From contig NC_135006.1 of the NCBI RefSeq assembly GCF_051020985.1, positions 17,253,501 through 17,317,500 on the forward strand: a stretch of DNA of 64,000 nucleotides, read 5' to 3'. The position numbers were made by a program, and so were the translations under genes. Below, piece by piece: positions 54,413 through 64,000 of the stretch. Every line of letters starts with the position of its first letter. Within the stretch, counting starts at the first letter, position 1. Under the pieces are notes generated by a model. That model ran no database searches, had not been told where the DNA came from, and saw only the letters and a list, made by a program, of their open reading frames with translations. The stretch comes from Nomia melanderi. Taxonomy: Eukaryota; Arthropoda; Insecta; Hymenoptera; Halictidae.

Positions 54413-56531
54413 GTTAAATTCAAGCTTTTGCTGATTTTTTTCTTGATTATTTCTTTACGTTTCTGTTATTCCGCGGCGTGTATATTCTTTGACACATGTC
54501 TGACGAGGAACGTACGTTTCCTCACGAAAATTCCGCGTGCCACGGGACGTGTTAATACGCGATCACTCCTTTACACATTGTGGCATTTACGAGCGTAAAT
54601 ATATTACAGGGCAAATGTATGTATTTCTAATGACCCATCGTTCCTTATTACAGTTTCGAACGACGCGAATAGATCTCGGCCTGTTTCCATAAGATTTATA
54701 GCCTTCAGCTTGGCAAACCACAAAAATATCTGTTCAAGTTGTTAGCGTTCTTTTTTCGAATCGGACAAATCTTCTTTCAACACGGTTGAGACAGTTTTGC
54801 CCGGTATTGAATTTCATTTATGTATTTCTGTGCGAACAACTGTTCTCAATTAAAGGACTAAGTTTTCCATTCGCAGAATTCGATGCAAGTTGGAGCTCTC
54901 TTCCCTTTGGCAATTGATCAATTCACGCTGACATTTGAAATTCCAACCAAGCAGAGATAGACGTCGTAGAGGTAAATCGTTTCACCCGGAAGTGTAAGGT
55001 TCATTAATGTTTTTGTATCTAAGAAACAGAATCGGTTCCAACGGAGAAATTTAGCTTAAAACGTTGGGCAGCTGCCAGTGCAATATCCAATACAGCGCGA
55101 GCGCGAGTGGGCCGATCCAGCTTACCGTTATCGTTAAATAAACAATCGTGACACAGTTTGTTACACTTTGTCAAAAGGAATACCAATGTTAATGGAACTG
55201 TTTACCGCGAAACTTTGGGTTCCATGGAGCTGCTGCAAAGGTCACGAGCAGTGGCTGCGAAAATAAAAGCCAATCGCAGCCCGTCATCGTTTTCCTTCAA
55301 GTACGCACATTCCCGATGATTCCTTCCAGCACCTTGACATGATTCTCTCGCCGTTGAAACGACGACACACCGTGTTCAAAAAAAGAGTAAATCACGGTGC
55401 TCGTGTGCTAAAAACTGACTGAACAACTCCATTTCCACCGAAGAGTCTGGATTTAACTAGCACCTACGTTTACTTAGGAGCTAGCTGGGATAGTCAGGTT
55501 CATTAAAAACACGTTCAAATCTGGACTAAAGGGAGCACTGAAGAACACAGAATCGAGGAAGGTTGCTTTCTGATTGCCATAGAACCCTTCTTCAAGCCTG
55601 ATGATTAAATCTCTCCCGTGCAAATGAGAAACGAGCAATGAGAAATAGGGTAAACGATTGTCAAATGCCTATAATATACTTCCTATACGCATTTAATCCA
55701 TGAATACGTATATTTTATACTCATCAGGGGTTAAAGACACACCGATACTGACGTGTCTGTTCTTAACCCCTAACGAAGCCAGCAACGATGGCGAAACGTT
55801 GGAAATAATTTCTAATTGGCTCTACTCGAAAGCCACATGAATATAACATTCCAGGCTGTGGAATATTCTTCTCATTAGGTAGCAATGATACCGCTAACGT
55901 AACAATTCCATCGAGTACGCCACCTTTCCCCAACTAACCCCAATATTCCCTCGGCAAGAAATACGAATCGACTCTCGTTCTAACTCAATTCGATCCGACG
56001 TCAGAGGAGTCAGCGAAGCTCCCCAAAGTCGAGGAGCAGAAGGGACCGTGAATCAAGAGGTGAGGATCAGTGGGAAGCCGATGAAAGGGGGCGGCCAGTT
56101 GCAACCTTCACACGATTCTATTTTTTTCGATGCATCAGCCCGCGCGTCGGAGGTGACGCAACCTCGCAGTGATGCTGCGGGCTGTGTCTCACCTCGGGGG
56201 AGGGTCGCGATACAAGCGGGACCGAAAGAAAAGGACGCGGCGAGGTGGGGTGAGAATCATCCGCGGTAGAAGTCGAACAAGAGTTTCGGCGAACGGGCAG
56301 AACCGTACGAACCTTCATCGCGGCCGCAGCGAGCGGGATCTTTCACTTTGGTGCGAACACACACACACACAGACACACGCGCATCCACACACATCTATAC
56401 AGACCGCAATCGTTCTCGTCAATCGTCCGACGAACGCCGAGGAAGGAAGCACGCGTTCGAACCAGCAAACCTAGACGAACGAGCGAACCTTTGTCCGACC
56501 GAGCAGAAGAACGAAGAGAGAAGCAGCGAAC
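54413..56531. other. Intergenic DNA and 5' region of the 56532 gene
   Basis: No gene is supportable in 54.4-56.0 kb. A 46-bp inverted repeat at 55726-55771 (AGGGGTTAA ... TTAACCCCT with inner ACACA/TGTGT pairing) is the only clear structure. From about 56000 the DNA becomes GC-rich. A (CA)n run lies at 56357-56378, and the stretch directly before the ATG at 56532 is probably its 5' UTR. Confidence 0.5.
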
Positions 56532-59500
56532 ATGGTTTACGAGAGCGACTTCTACACGACCCGGCGGCCGTACACGCGGCCCTACGTCTCGTCCTACAGC
56601 GTCACGGTCAGTATCCACGGGATTGCCGAAAGAGCGGGATGAAGTATGTCTTAATAATGTTTTGTTGGATGGCACTAACGTCGAGTAAGAGCCCCGTGTG
56701 ACACGGAAACACTTTAACCGAGCCAACCCCGGTCAAGACCCGATCCGGGAATCAACGTTTCGCTCGTTCGGTCATTGGTTTTTTTTTTCTTTCTTTCTAT
56801 GTTCCCGTTTCTTGTTGTTCCCCGTTCCTCCATCCCCTATCCTTTGAACCTATCGAACAGCGTAACCGTCGAACACACGCTTCAGACCGCTTTCGACGTG
56901 TCTCGTAGAGGCGCTGTCACCCGTGTGCTCCGTTTGAAATGCCGTCGAACGGCGAAACGTTGGCTCTCCGGTGATCGAAGATAAAAACGAGAAAACAGAG
57001 CGACACGCCTCGATCACCGGCCGTTCGTTCGCGAAATCGATCGACGACAGGCACGCGACGTCGAGCGGATCGTCGCTCACTGTCGCCGGATCGAGTTCGA
57101 TGCGTTTCGAAGTCTCTACTTCCACACTGTACTCCGACCACTGTATCATATACTTGTTGCTCTACTACCGTTGTCGCCATTACTGTTGCACAACCAGACC
57201 TCGAAACGTGCACCCCCCGGTGCCTCCCCCGGGAGTCCGGCGCAACCCGAAAACCCACCGCGAGCCACGGACTCGAGATCATCGGGGATGACAGCCCGTG
57301 CGCGCCCGTTCGGTTGCGTGGCCGACAGTTTCCTACAGGCTCGTAGGAAACGTGTCGCAACTTCCGGCCCACGGGACCGATCTCTACAGAACCTCTGACT
57401 ACGACTTTTCATGATTTGTTGTACAAAGTACTCCCGCTGTGTCCGTTTTTTCTTTTTCTTTTTTTCCTTCCAAGCTGTTTTGTATGCGTATGTTGTGCCC
57501 TGCGGCGACACGGGCACATTTGCCAGCTGTACGTCGGTTTTGTGGTTTAACCTGTCACTCTGTCCCGCCGTTGTTGGGTCGTCGAGCGACGCGTCGTCGG
57601 TCCCCCGATGCTCGATTATTTCGACTTCGAACGATCGACGCGAGGCCGCGGCCCGAAGTCGGCGGCCCGAAGGTCTCGCGCGGCGAAGCCTGCTTCTGCC
57701 CGTCGAAACGGACATTGGAAAATTAGTATAAATAGTGTGATTTGAGAGCAAAGGAGTCGGAGGGAAGACTATTCATAGCGTCGCAGCCGTTTTCCGGGAC
57801 TTGGTCGCGTTAAACTTAGACGCCGCGCGACCCGGCGATCTCGGATCTTCGAACAGGAAAATGGATTCGCCGAGCCGAGCCGAGGATCGTCGGATCGAGC
57901 GAAGATTCGAGCGAAGATCCTCGCGCACGTTCGAACTTGCGCCGATGCGTCTCGGCGAGCGATGGGTTCGAGGCTTTTCCACTTTTTCGTCGAGCACACG
58001 AACGCATCGCTCGTAGCCCTCGTTGCGAGTTTCGATGTGGACCTTAACGCTGCAACTACCGGATCATTGAAAATGACCAGTTTCCTGTCTCTTTATCGAT
58101 TATCAAGGCGCGGATGCTTCTGTGGCAAACGATAATATATTGATTCGTATAAACTCAAAGTAGAATAGCTGATTGAAGTCTCGATTACTCTTAAACTCGT
58201 CGAATGCTCAAATGTTTTACACATTGTACAAGGAACCAGAAGTCATTTCTAATTCTGAAACCTATCTTTACTTAGTAAACAATACGAAATCTATCTTTAA
58301 TTCATTTCCAACCCTCTGAGTGCCACGAGTCTTCCAAAAACAGAGAAACGCCAAGCGTCATCTTTCGTTTCAGCTCAGAAATTGAATTTTCTTTCTAAAT
58401 ACTTTATAAAATCATTCTAAATACTGCAATCATTCTATTTCTCCATTTCCAAGCAGGCAATAACAAAAGTAAATAACTAGGAAGACGAAGTAAACTTCAT
58501 TCGATTCCACGAACCGATAGCTTGCCACTTTCGGACAGCGAAACGAAGCGCGATCGCTGCTTGCCACTCAGACGGTCAACGAAATAATCAAAGAATCCCT
58601 TTCGAATCGACAAACTTCATTTTCAACGGGAAGCAGCGACATGTCACTGCTCGGTAGTTCCAGCGTGGAGACGTCTCTGCGACGTCGAGTCGGTTCGAGC
58701 AACGGAACCGCGCGGATCCGTGAAACACTCGGACTCGTTGCCGCGGCTGTCCACCTCGCCGTTTTACGGCCTAACGCTGATCTTCACCGAGGAAGATGTA
58801 CGCCGACACTGTTGGCAGCGTTTCATCCCGAGAGGTTTTTTACCATAGCCCGAACGATCGCCTCGTTCCATTGCCGATCGTAGATCAATGGCGCCATTAA
58901 CGGGCGACCCAAATACCTAGGCTCTCGCCAGTGATCCTAACTACGGCCCGGAAGATTTTCGTTCAGGCCTCCGCCGCGAACGATTTCAATGACCGTGCTC
59001 GTTGAATCGACACGCGAGGAGTCTCTCGGTGCGACGCGTTATTAACCCGTTCCGTCCTAACCGCGATTTCTTTCCGAAAACAGCGAAGAGAATCGGCTTC
59101 CCCGATTGAGAGCACCTCCGGAGAATAACGCGAAGTACCGAGACGGATTCTCTTCGGTTTGACGATAAACCAACGAAACATCACCGACAAGGAACTAGGA
59201 TTCTGAAACATTTGTTGGCCAATGAAACGCCGGAGAAATATAATTCGCGAGAAATCTGGATTTCTTTGATTCGCCCGATCCGAGTCGCTTCGACTATCCT
59301 ACGGAAGTTCTCTGGAAGCATCGCCACCTCTCGTCTAATATCGCGTCAGAAATATTCGACTTCAGAAAATCGAGAGTTCATTCGTTCGACGTAAATTCAG
59401 TATCACCCGACCAACCTTTAAGTAGACACGTAAGCGTCAAGTTTCATTCTCCAAGGAGCGATTGACGATGAACCGATCCTATTCGGACTTACAGAAGTCC

Positions 59501-61294
59501 TAGGGTGCAAGGAAAGCCAGCAGCGAGGACGGGGTAAAATGGGTTAAGAATTTCCCCGTGTTCCTTCGTTTCGGGTAGAGGGGACCAGAGAGCCGGTGTT
59601 GCGTTACCCTGTCCTAATTTAGGCTGACGAGTAACCAGCGACGTTCGCTCCCACCACGGGAGCCAGAAGCCCGTCGCGGAAATTCATACGCGACTCTCTG
59701 GCGTGCACGTCCGGCGGACGAGAGCGTCCGCCGGTTCCTCGTAAAAGTGCACGCTTCCTCCCGAACGTTCGACGTGCGTTTTTACCGCCGGCCGATTCCC
59801 GTCGCCCGAAATAGTCGACCGGCGGCGATGTAACTCGAACGGTCTTATTAAATATCGCTCATCCAACGAAGGAGAGAAAGAGAGTTCTCGATTCCCGGGC
59901 TATAATTAGAGTAGCGGCGTGGCGTTGTGTGTGCTTGGCGGCCGCCGCGGCCCGACCCACACGGAGGATTACCACACGACCGCGCTCTTTCGTCACGTTA
60001 TCCCTGAACGATTGTTCCGTCGTTTACGCGGAACCAGCGTGCCCCGACTTCCGCAGAAAGTGCCAAAGAATCCGCCGCGCGGGCGGTATTCTAGGGCGGC
60101 TGATTCACCGCGGAGAACTGCCTCGGCGCAACGATATTCGTGGAAGCCGCGTAAAAACGGGGTTGAACGAGTGGGAATCGGCGGAATGCACGCGGCCGAG
60201 CACCGTTCTCCGCGGTGCGCGCTATTTTTACGCGAGGAACGCTCAAGGATCGCTCACCGACGGGGAGGAAGGCGGACCGACTCGACCGGCCTGTCGTCTG
60301 GCTCGCAGGGGTTCGCGGGGGGTTGAACGGCGCGTCCGACGCGTTCGCGGGGTACGTTCACGCTAGAGCTACCGGACGGGGTGGGATAGTTCGCTGGCAG
60401 AGTAGAGGAAGTAGAGGTTACGGGGATTTCGGGGGGAACCGAGGGTAGATCGCGCAGGAAGAACGTTGGCGAATGCTTTGGAAGAACGGGGTGGAAAGCT
60501 CTTCCGTCTTGCAGAGAATAAGAGATCTATTGTCCCAAGGGAATCGCTGAGTCGATTGTTTTGGGAGAACAGAGACGCAATGTTCCTTCTCGCAAGGAGA
60601 ACGAGTTGCGGCTCCATTCTTCCAAGAGAATCGTCGTTCCATCGAACTTTGCCGCTCGACGTACGCCTCCGGTTTCTCGGAGACGTTCGGCTCGCCACGA
60701 TTCCCGGTAGTTCTATCGTTGACGGACGATACTGACGGAGGTAGGACGATCGGTGTGGAAGTGAAGGCATCGGAGAACGTCGGCGGACCCCGGTCGAGGG
60801 TCGACGAGGTCGAAAGAGGAAGCGGGACCCCAGAGGAACGGAGGTTGCGAAATGAAACAATAAAAACAAAAAAAAACAGAAAAGAACACGCGTTCGAAAC
60901 GGGGTAACATTTACAGAAGCAGGACTACTTCCCTTGGGACAAGGTGCCGTTCGTTCCGCGGCCGTCCCTGGTGCCGGACCCGTTCACCGTTTGGGGTCGC
61001 AAGAAGATGGACCCGCAGAAAGAGTTCTATCAGTACGTCACGTTGAAGGACAAAGAGGGCGTGGTGCGCGGCAAGAACGCCGCGAAAGAGGGGCACAAGC
61101 GTCAGCTGGTGAAAGGCGGCGCCGTGTCGAAGGTCAGCTTGGACGCGGCGACCGAGCTGGCGACCAAGGGTCACGTTTTCGAGAAGGGAGTGCTGTCCAG
61201 GCAGCCCGGCGCCGAGAGACACGCCGTCACGCCGGCCATCGGCCGCACCAGGATACTGATGGCCCTCCACACGCCTTCCTGGTACAAGTTTTAA
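56532..61294 (+). CDS. Probable muscle thick-filament protein, myofilin-like
   Basis: A first coding exon at 56532-56606 encodes MVYESDFYTTRRPYTRPYVS plus SYSVT, ending at a GTCAGT donor. A last exon at 60917-61294 after a TTTACAG acceptor encodes 125 residues (KQDYFPWDKVPFVPRPSLVP...) to a stop. Both are phase 0 and could join directly as a 150-residue protein, but further exons in the 4.3 kb intron are possible. The YESDFYTTRRPY start and the tyrosine/arginine/proline composition resemble insect thick-filament proteins of the myofilin/miniparamyosin type. The last exon has WGRKKMDPQKEFYQYVTLKD and ends TPSWYKF. Codons are strongly G/C-ending, as in highly expressed insect genes. Myofilin is my best guess from memory and not established. 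Confidence 0.6.
56607..60916. other. Long intron of the 56532 gene
   Basis: GC-rich, with many overlapping open frames on both strands that arise from low stop-codon density. None shows a family motif or paired splice sites strong enough to call. Alternative internal exons remain possible. Confidence 0.4.
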
Positions 61295-62112
61295 CGACGG
61301 AACCAACGGACGGGTCAAACGCGACCGACCCCCGACGTCCTCTATCACGATTACCGATAAGACACGGACGATTCTCGGAGAAACTAGCCCTTCGAGGACG
61401 AGTACCGTCGGCCGCACCAGGTTCACGTATGACCGGATTAGTTGTTGGGATATTATCCGATTCACCCACGAACACTTTAACCCCCTGCACCTATGGTTTG
61501 ATAATCCGCGGTAGGATAACTCTGTCGCGGATAGTTTAGCACAGAAACATTCCGAATTCGCCTGTACCCACCTTCGCTTCGGAACGTTCATAACAGGAAA
61601 ATAGTACTCAAAATCATTGAGCGACTTCGCATTCGCCGACTCCTTCAACCCTGCATGGCAACGGGTTAACGAAGCTTCTCTCCCTGAGAACCGAGGAGCA
61701 GTCGGATTAAATTGAATTGAATTGAATCGCGTAGGTGATAAGGTCGGTTCTCTTAGTTTCCAGTGCTTAAGAGTTCCACGTCTAATTCTATTTTCTATGG
61801 ATGTAACCTCGAAACGTGAGATCCTCGTCTGCAAAGGGTCGAAGGAGCTGACCGACGATACCCAAGATGAAATATTCGACCGAAGTTCCCATAGGAAAAT
61901 TGGGGAAAGTCTATTCCACGAGGTTTCCAAAGGATTTTCGACGCGTCGTCTTATGGAACGGCTGCTCTGGTCTCGGAACGATGGGCTCTGACTGGCCGGA
62001 CGCCTCCATCATTGGAACCATGAATAATTTCCATGGAACGTCGCGACACCGCGACTCAATTTCAAGTTCTATAATCGTTGCTCCCGATGCTCGCCACGCG
62101 AGTATCCAGCTG
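61295..62112. other. 3' flank of the 56532 gene
   Basis: Non-coding sequence after the stop codon at 61292-61294. Short ORFs run on both strands but none has support. Confidence 0.4.
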
Positions 62113-62419
62113 TTAACACTAGGTTTACGAACATTCATTGCACAATTCATTTCCATCGTTCCTATGGGAAAGGTTCGTTCATATCTCGAAAACCAGAGCT
62201 TCCAAAACTAGACAAACAAAATGCTCGTGTATCAACACGTTCCGCGCCACGTGTCATTCATGGAAATTAAGGAGACATTGTCGGACACGTGTCAAACGTA
62301 CACGTTTCGAAGCAACGTAACGGAATAATATCAATATATATTAACCCCTTGAAATGAACGTTGACAAAAGAATGCTCCGAGAATTCAGTTGAATCGCAAT
62401 TCCGTAAACCCAGTGTTGA
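62113..62419. mobile_element. TTAA MITE, CACTAGGTTTACGGA family, larger copy
   Basis: Left end TTAACACTAGGTTTACGAAC and right end TCCGTAAACCCAGTGTTGAA are inverse with few mismatches, and the right TTAA has decayed to TTGA. At 307 bp it is longer than the copy at 44119, with an interior AACACGTTCCGCGCCACGTG stretch that may be a nested insertion. Confidence 0.65.
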
Positions 62420-64000
62420 AACGCTTCTTTCCACGCCGAATCGGATGCTTCCCACGCAGCGGCGCGCGCGAGCGTTCCCGCGCGCGGCGTCGGTTTATTT
62501 TCAATGATCTTTGTATACGCGACGGATAAATAAACTTCTTCGACTTTCAAAGATGCGTTTACTGATCCCATTCCTGAGACGCGCGAGCGGGCAGCTAGGG
62601 TGCGTTGTACAACATTCGTTCTATAATAATCGCGGCGCGACTGTTCCTCTCTCTCTCTCTCTCTCTCTTTCTCCCCGGCTCTCTCCGTATATAGAAGAGA
62701 GCGGGCCGCGTATATTTACGGCGTGACGTGACGTCGGTAGCCGAGGGAAACTTTGCATTTGCGACAACGTTGGTCGGGAGACGAGCGGAAAAGATCGACG
62801 GTCGGAGATCGGACGAGAAAAGAGACTTTCGAATTGAGAGAAAAAAATACAAGATGGCGTTTTGGTGGGCAAGCTGCTTGCTAACCGAGAAACGAGACAC
62901 CCGGCGAGGTGCGCCCGAGTTGCAAAAGGCGCACGACGAGCAAAGGACACTGATATACGACAGACGGATCGCGCAATGTAATCCATGTGTTTCTTGGCAA
63001 GGGCGAGTTCAGTTGCTCAACGTTACACTTTCGAGCGTCCTGAATATCTCGACAAGGAGACATTATTAATGCATACGTGTACCGCTCCGCGTTTATAATT
63101 GGCCCGCACGTTGTGTGTCTACAGATAGATCGCGCGTTACCGCGGGGAACGCCTTATCGACTCCGTTACTCTCTTCTTTCTCCACCTCGTAACACCAGTA
63201 AACGAATCCACCGATGTATCGGCCGTTTACCACTTGACCACTCGCGGAACGTTAACCCCTAGCGCTCGAGCCGCCATATTGGGAACTTCGAGCTTGTGTA
63301 TAAATGACTCGAGTCAATTCATTGTTCGAATAACCGATTCGCTGTTATCTATTCTCTAGGCTTTAATGCTCTGTTTCAAAGTTTCAACGATTCTCGTCTG
63401 CGAACGGTTTTCTACTAGAATTCATTGGCTTTTCTCGTTCACTTTTCAGTAGCAATTCGCTATTCCACGGTATTATGTAGTTATATAACCGTTCGAGTCT
63501 CAAACGCGATCTTTTTCGTTACTGCCGAAAAGTGCTAATCAATCTGTTCATACAATCGGATGAACCTTATTTATTTCTTCTAATTATTCATTTATATTTT
63601 TGTTACCCACTTACAACTAGCAAAATGTAACGATCGCACAAATCTGTTGCAAAGTAGAAAACCGTAGTTCAATGTCTGAATTGACGCGAGAGAAGCGCGA
63701 TCCGGGTTTTCGCAGAAACTGATTCAAACGGATAATCGCTGGTATAGTAATCGGTGAACTACAGATACATCGCGAGAGAGGTTCCTCGCGGATGTACCGT
63801 CCCGCTGGTTGTCAAGTGGTGGACGGACAATACCTTTCTGTGTAATCTGTGCACCCTAACGCTCTCACCCCCGGGAAACGAACCGTTGAGCCGCGGCATC
63901 GCTCTAATCGTCGTTCCGCGTGTCGCGTCGTTCTTCCCCCGTTTCCACTGTTCCGTGACACACGACGTCCTCTTCTCCAGCACACTTTGATCCGAAACGG
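62420..64000. other. Right-end intergenic or promoter-like DNA
   Basis: A (CT)n run at about 62647-62668 is followed by TATATA-like words (62687-62692, 62711-62716), GTGACGTGACGTCGG (CRE-like, about 62725) and an ATG in good context at 62854 opening a 72-codon frame. This could be the 5' end of a plus-strand gene continuing beyond the window, but no protein family or splice partner was recognised. From 63.1 kb on nothing else is seen. Confidence 0.35.

Noticed and set aside
56440..56475. GCGTTCGAACC resembling a tRNA T-loop
   Set aside because: No matching A-box, acceptor stem or cloverleaf could be formed around it.
59919..61930. Several GC-rich ORFs of 135-339 codons on both strands around the last exon of the 56532 gene
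   Set aside because: Low stop density in GC-rich DNA and shadows of the real exon at 60917-61294. Composition is Arg/Gly-rich without motifs.
62854..63069. 72-codon ORF with good ATG context after TATA- and CRE-like words
   Set aside because: No homologue, splice site or second exon was recognised. It is kept only as a promoter-like note in the gap description.

Overview
The window looks like nuclear DNA of an insect, most likely a hymenopteran such as a bee. It has short introns with GT-AG borders, AT-rich intergenic DNA next to GC-rich islands, many small TTAA-flanked inverted-repeat elements, and a TRPA channel and clip-domain proteases of insect type. The species was not determined. Gene models were joined by eye from splice signals, reading-frame phase and family conservation. 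Exon borders are therefore predictions, although every complete model sums to a whole number of codons (FAM161 only if one exon edge is moved by 1 base).

Layout. 1-9.3 kb is non-coding and repeat-dominated: minisatellites, then a higher-order tandem array (about 4.4-9.2 kb) with a 1.2-1.36 kb major unit, an internal unit of about 150 bp, thirteen pairs of hairpins sharing a CTTCT-like loop, and four 36-bp palindromes. 9.9-12.9 kb holds Cog4 (10 exons, +). 13.4-15.3 kb is a large pyrimidine-rich minisatellite. 15.4-21.5 kb has no supportable gene. 21.5-22.3 kb holds a small unknown TATA-driven gene (-). 24.1-25.65 kb is an intronless ADCK1-type kinase (-). 26.6-32.6 kb is Coq6 (8 exons, -), with a complete pyrexia-type TRPA channel (5 exons, +) nested antisense in its third intron. 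33.6-36.2 kb is a FAM161 gene (+).

36.8-48.4 kb is a cluster of three clip-domain trypsin-like serine proteases (-). The first two arose by a tandem segmental duplication whose junction, near 40.94 kb, still carries a piece of the FAM161 last exon joined to a piece of the third protease's 3' flank. The introns of these genes hold several families of TTAA-bordered miniature transposons, including a head-to-tail chain of three that share TTAA borders.

49.0-49.5 kb is an 86-bp tandem array. 50.1-53.6 kb is a compact set: a small unknown membrane-type protein (+), Sde2 (-), a second unknown ORF (+) and the SAGA subunit Sgf11/ATXN7L3 (-). 56.5-61.3 kb is a probable muscle protein gene, perhaps myofilin (+), with a 4.3 kb intron. 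The remainder to 64 kb is GC-rich DNA without a supported gene.

The genes do not form one pathway. They are housekeeping genes (Golgi tethering, ubiquinone synthesis, mitochondrial kinase, splicing, SAGA), a sensory channel, and a proteolytic-cascade gene cluster.
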